Assembly: GCA_016869915.1 (NCBI GenBank)
Contig: VGDA01000117.1
Location: forward strand, 1 to 9,038
Source of the DNA: Alphaproteobacteria bacterium
GTDB lineage: Bacteria; Pseudomonadota; Alphaproteobacteria; CACIAM-22H2
Direction: 5' to 3'
Length of the DNA stretch: 9,038 bases
In this document: one piece after another, positions 6,943 through 9,038 of the stretch
How the letters are laid out: every line of letters begins with the position of its first letter
How positions within the stretch are numbered: the stretch's first letter is position 1
Made by a program: the position numbers and the translations under genes
The notes under the pieces: model-generated
The model's database searches: none
The model's input: the letters and a program-made list of their open reading frames with translations, nothing else
What the model was told of the DNA's origin: nothing

Positions 6943-7797
6943 ATGCCGAAGCTGCTGAGCCAGGAGCAGGTAGAGCGGTTCAACCGCGACGGCTACCTGC
7001 ATCCGATCCGCGTCATGGGCGCGGAGCAGGCCAACGAACTGCGCCTGCGCCTCGAGGCGCACGAGGCCGCGACCGGTGGCCCCCTCAGGGGCGACCTGCG
7101 GCACAAGGCGCACCTGCTCTTCGCGTGGCTTGGTGACCTCGTGCGCAACGACGTCCTGCTCGACGCGGTCGAGGACCTCCACGGGCCCGACCTCCTGTGC
7201 TGGACGTCCAACTTCTTCATCAAGGAGCCGCGCAGCCCGGGCTTCGTGTCCTGGCACCAGGACTCGACCTACTGGGGCCTGAGCCGCCCGGACGTGGTCA
7301 CCGCATGGGTCGCCCTGTCGGCCTCGACGCGCGCCAACGGCGCGATGGAGGTGATCCCGGGCACCCACGTGCTCGACCAGATCCCGCACCGCGACACCTT
7401 CGACCGCGACAACCTCCTGTCGCGCGGCCAGGAGGTGATGGTCGACGTCGACGCGTCGAGGGCGGTGGCGCTCGAACTGCAGCCCGGCGAGATGTCGCTG
7501 CACCACGTGCGCCTCGTCCATGGCTCCGCCGCGAACCCGTCCGGCGAGCGCCGCATCGGCTTCGCGATCCGCTACATCCCGACCGACGTGTCGCAGACCG
7601 TGCGCGGCGGCGACTCCGCCTCGCTCGTGCGCGGCGCGGACAGGCATGGGCATTTCGAGCTCGAGCCCAGGCCCGCGCGCGACCTCGACCCGGGCTTCGT
7701 CGCGCTGCATCGCGAGATCTCGGCGCGCAATGCCCGCATCCTCTACGCGGGCACGGGCGTCTCGTCGTTCAACGACCCGCGCTCGGCGCGCGGCTGA
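6943..7797 (+). CDS. Phytanoyl-CoA dioxygenase (PhyH) family Fe(II)/2-oxoglutarate oxygenase
   Basis: A 284-residue cupin-fold oxygenase of the PhyH family, which couples 2-oxoglutarate decarboxylation to hydroxylation of a small molecule. The iron facial triad is complete: H105-x-D107 in WHQDSTYWGL and distal H193 in LVHGSAAN. R204, 11 residues after H193 in GERRIGFAIRY, is the expected 2-oxoglutarate-binding arginine. AWVALSASTRANGAMEVIPGTH (121-142) is the standard core of the family. Because the Asp of the HxD motif is present, this is a hydroxylase-type site rather than the HxA/HxG site of related halogenases. It starts with GGGGGAGGG 6 bases upstream, 21 bases after the isomerase stop, and ends 17 bases before the alcohol dehydrogenase. 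Its product may feed the neighbouring dehydrogenase. The substrate is unknown. Confidence 0.9.
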   Translation: MPKLLSQEQVERFNRDGYLHPIRVMGAEQANELRLRLEAHEAATGGPLRGDLRHKAHLLFAWLGDLVRNDVLLDAVEDLHGPDLLCWTSNFFIKEPRSPGFVSWHQDSTYWGLSRPDVVTAWVALSASTRANGAMEVIPGTHVLDQIPHRDTFDRDNLLSRGQEVMVDVDASRAVALELQPGEMSLHHVRLVHGSAANPSGERRIGFAIRYIPTDVSQTVRGGDSASLVRGADRHGHFELEPRPARDLDPGFVALHREISARNARILYAGTGVSSFNDPRSARG

Positions 7798-7814
7798 CAG
7801 GAAGGAAGACGGAC

Positions 7815-8933
7815 ATGGAACCGATCCGCTTCGACGCCGCCGTCCTGCGCGCGTCGCGCACGCCGCTGTCGATCGAGCGCGTCGAGGCGCGCGCCCTCGG
7901 CCCCGACGACGTGCTGGTGCGCATGCGCGCCGCGGGTCTCTGCCACACCGACCTCGAGGTCATCGAGGGCCAGCTCGTCTTCCCGCTGCCGATGGTGCTC
8001 GGCCACGAGGGCGCGGGCGTCGTGGAGCGCGTGGGGCCGGCCGTGCGCGGCCTGGCGCCCGGCGACCACGTGATCATCCACTGGAACCCGCATTGCGGGC
8101 ACTGCTTCTACTGCGACCGCGACAAGCCGATCCTGTGCGAGACCTACGTCGCCAACGGCGCCAGGGCCGTCGGCTTCGATGGCGCGCCGGTGCTGCGCGA
8201 CGGCGGCGGCGCGACGCTGCACAACCTCATGTACATCGGCGCCTTCGGCGAATGCTGCGTCGTGCCTTCGCAGAGCGCGGTGCGCGTGGCGAAGGAGATC
8301 CCCTTCGAGGCGGCCTGCCTCATCGGCTGCGGCGTGATGACCGGGCTGGGCGCGGCGACCCGCATCGCCGACCTCGAATGGGGATCGACGGTGATGGTCA
8401 TCGGCTGCGGCGCGGTCGGGCTCTCCGCGGTCCAGGGCGCGCGCCTCGCCGGCGCCGCGCGGATCATCGCGGTGGACATCTCCGAGGCGAAGCTCGACCT
8501 CGCGCGCCGCGTCGGCGCGACCGACCTCGTCGACGCCACGCGCGACGACCCCGTCGCGGTCGCCAAGGCGCTCACGGCGGGGCGCGGCGCAGACGCGGTG
8601 ATCGAATGCGCCGGCAGCCCCAGGACGTTCCGGGCCTCGGTCGAGGCGGTCAGGCCCGCGGGCCAGGTCGTCTGGCTGGGCAAGACCGGCTTCAACGAGG
8701 AGGTCTCGTTCCGCTGGGGGGCGCTCATGCAGGAGAAGCGCATCACGCGCTCCAGCTATGGCGGCACGCGGCCGGCCCGCGACTTCCCGATGATGGTCGA
8801 CAGCTACCTGCGCGGCGAGCTGAAGCTCGACGAGCTCGTCACGCGGCGCATCCGCCTCGACGAGATCAACGACGGCTTCGCGGCGCTGAAGCGCGGCGAG
8901 GTCGTGCGCGCCGTCGTCTGCTACGACGCATGA
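7815..8933 (+). CDS. Zinc-dependent alcohol dehydrogenase (medium-chain, class III-like)
   Basis: A 372-residue medium-chain dehydrogenase with both zinc sites intact. Catalytic zinc ligands are C43 (GLCHTD), H64-E65 (LGHEGAG) and C172 (GCG). Structural zinc cysteines are C94, C97, C100 and C108 with the usual C-x2-C-x2-C-x7-C spacing. The Rossmann fold carries GCGAVG (197-202), and D221 closes the second strand (IIAVDIS), which indicates NAD(H) rather than NADP(H). Length and the CLIGCGVMTG region resemble class III, aryl-alcohol and NDMA-type ADHs rather than short secondary ADHs. It would oxidise a primary or benzylic-type alcohol to an aldehyde, or run in reverse. AGGAAGGA precedes the ATG at good distance. 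The stop overlaps the next start (ATGA). No aldehyde dehydrogenase is seen in the window. A formaldehyde or glutathione role cannot be excluded. Confidence 0.92.
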   Translation: MEPIRFDAAVLRASRTPLSIERVEARALGPDDVLVRMRAAGLCHTDLEVIEGQLVFPLPMVLGHEGAGVVERVGPAVRGLAPGDHVIIHWNPHCGHCFYCDRDKPILCETYVANGARAVGFDGAPVLRDGGGATLHNLMYIGAFGECCVVPSQSAVRVAKEIPFEAACLIGCGVMTGLGAATRIADLEWGSTVMVIGCGAVGLSAVQGARLAGAARIIAVDISEAKLDLARRVGATDLVDATRDDPVAVAKALTAGRGADAVIECAGSPRTFRASVEAVRPAGQVVWLGKTGFNEEVSFRWGALMQEKRITRSSYGGTRPARDFPMMVDSYLRGELKLDELVTRRIRLDEINDGFAALKRGEVVRAVVCYDA

Positions 8934-9038
8934 GCGCCGCCGTCCCGCCGCATGTCGCGGCCCGCCACCACGCGCTCGCCCCCGAGCATGTCGACGCCCC
9001 GCACCGCTGGTGGGAGGCGGGCGACCTCGCGCTCGAGT
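8930..9038 (+). CDS. Truncated gene at the right edge, product unknown
   Basis: An ATG overlapping the alcohol dehydrogenase stop by four bases (ATGA) opens a frame that stays open for 36 codons to the window edge. It begins MSAAVPPHVAARHHALAPEH and includes HRWWEAGDLALE. The coupling matches the other overlap in this operon (6079), which makes it a credible gene. There is no separate strong ribosome binding site, as expected for translational coupling. The visible part is too short for a family call. The aromatic-rich WWEAGDLALE resembles the first strands before the nucleophile region of some alpha/beta hydrolases, but that is only a guess. Confidence 0.6.
   Translation, partial: MSAAVPPHVAARHHALAPEHVDAPHRWWEAGDLALE

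Larger units (their letters stand above)
2155..9038 (+). other. Probable eight-gene operon (GNAT to truncated gene)
   Basis: All genes from the acetyltransferase to the right edge read in the plus direction. The gaps are 4, 56, 13, -4, 21, 17 and -4 bases, with no terminator-like hairpin followed by T-rich sequence between them. Stop/start overlaps at 6079-6082 and 8930-8933 indicate coupled translation. The 56-base gap (4088-4143) is the only place an internal promoter might fit, and I see none. Membership of the GNAT gene in the same functional unit is less certain than its co-transcription. The operon continues beyond the window. Confidence 0.75.

Noticed and set aside
7248..7278. Possibility that the PhyH protein is a halogenase
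   Set aside because: The HxD motif keeps its aspartate (H105, D107). Non-haem iron halogenases of this fold have Ala or Gly there to make room for the halide.
6031..7710. 559-codon minus-strand open frame opposite the isomerase and PhyH genes
   Set aside because: It is antisense to two genes with intact catalytic residues. Its length reflects the lack of stop codons in GC-rich sequence.
1..9038. Mobile elements, CRISPR arrays, tRNA or rRNA genes
   Set aside because: I saw no transposase or integrase motifs, regularly spaced repeats, terminal inverted repeats or RNA gene signatures anywhere in the window.

Overview
This window is very GC-rich double-stranded bacterial DNA, with G or C at most third codon positions. 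It is densely coding, with short gaps and ATGA stop/start overlaps. Composition and gene style suggest a high-GC proteobacterium, perhaps an alphaproteobacterium. That is an impression from composition only, because no rRNA, tRNA or other taxonomic marker is present.

Left part (1-2154): one large minus-strand gene (122-2029) encodes an exported protein of unknown function. It has a signal peptide and an internal pseudopilin-like stretch. Just downstream of it on the same strand, the first four codons of another gene are cut off by the window edge. A divergent intergenic region of about 125 bases (2030-2154) holds a perfect 12-base palindrome between two GGATAGG direct repeats. It is the most likely promoter/operator region for both directions.

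Right part (2155-9038): eight tightly packed plus-strand genes form one probable operon that runs off the right edge. In order they are: a two-domain GNAT acetyltransferase; a divergent dihydrodipicolinate synthase/N-acetylneuraminate lyase-type (DapA-like) protein; a DUF993 protein, also assigned to the DHDPS-like superfamily; a short-chain dehydrogenase/reductase; a sugar phosphate isomerase/epimerase-type TIM barrel; a phytanoyl-CoA dioxygenase-type Fe(II)/2-oxoglutarate oxygenase; a zinc-dependent medium-chain alcohol dehydrogenase; and a truncated unidentified gene.

Taken together, the plus-strand genes look like an uncharacterised catabolic or modification pathway for a small hydroxylated (sugar-, polyol- or sugar-acid-like) compound. 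The dioxygenase could hydroxylate or demethylate. The two dehydrogenases could oxidise alcohol groups. The TIM-barrel protein could isomerise or epimerise. The two Schiff-base aldolase-like proteins could carry out a retro-aldol or dehydration step. The substrate cannot be read from the sequence. No transporter, transcription factor or aldehyde dehydrogenase is visible in the window; these may lie to the right. The tandem pair of two different DHDPS-like proteins, one lacking the usual TTGE motif, is the most interesting aspect.
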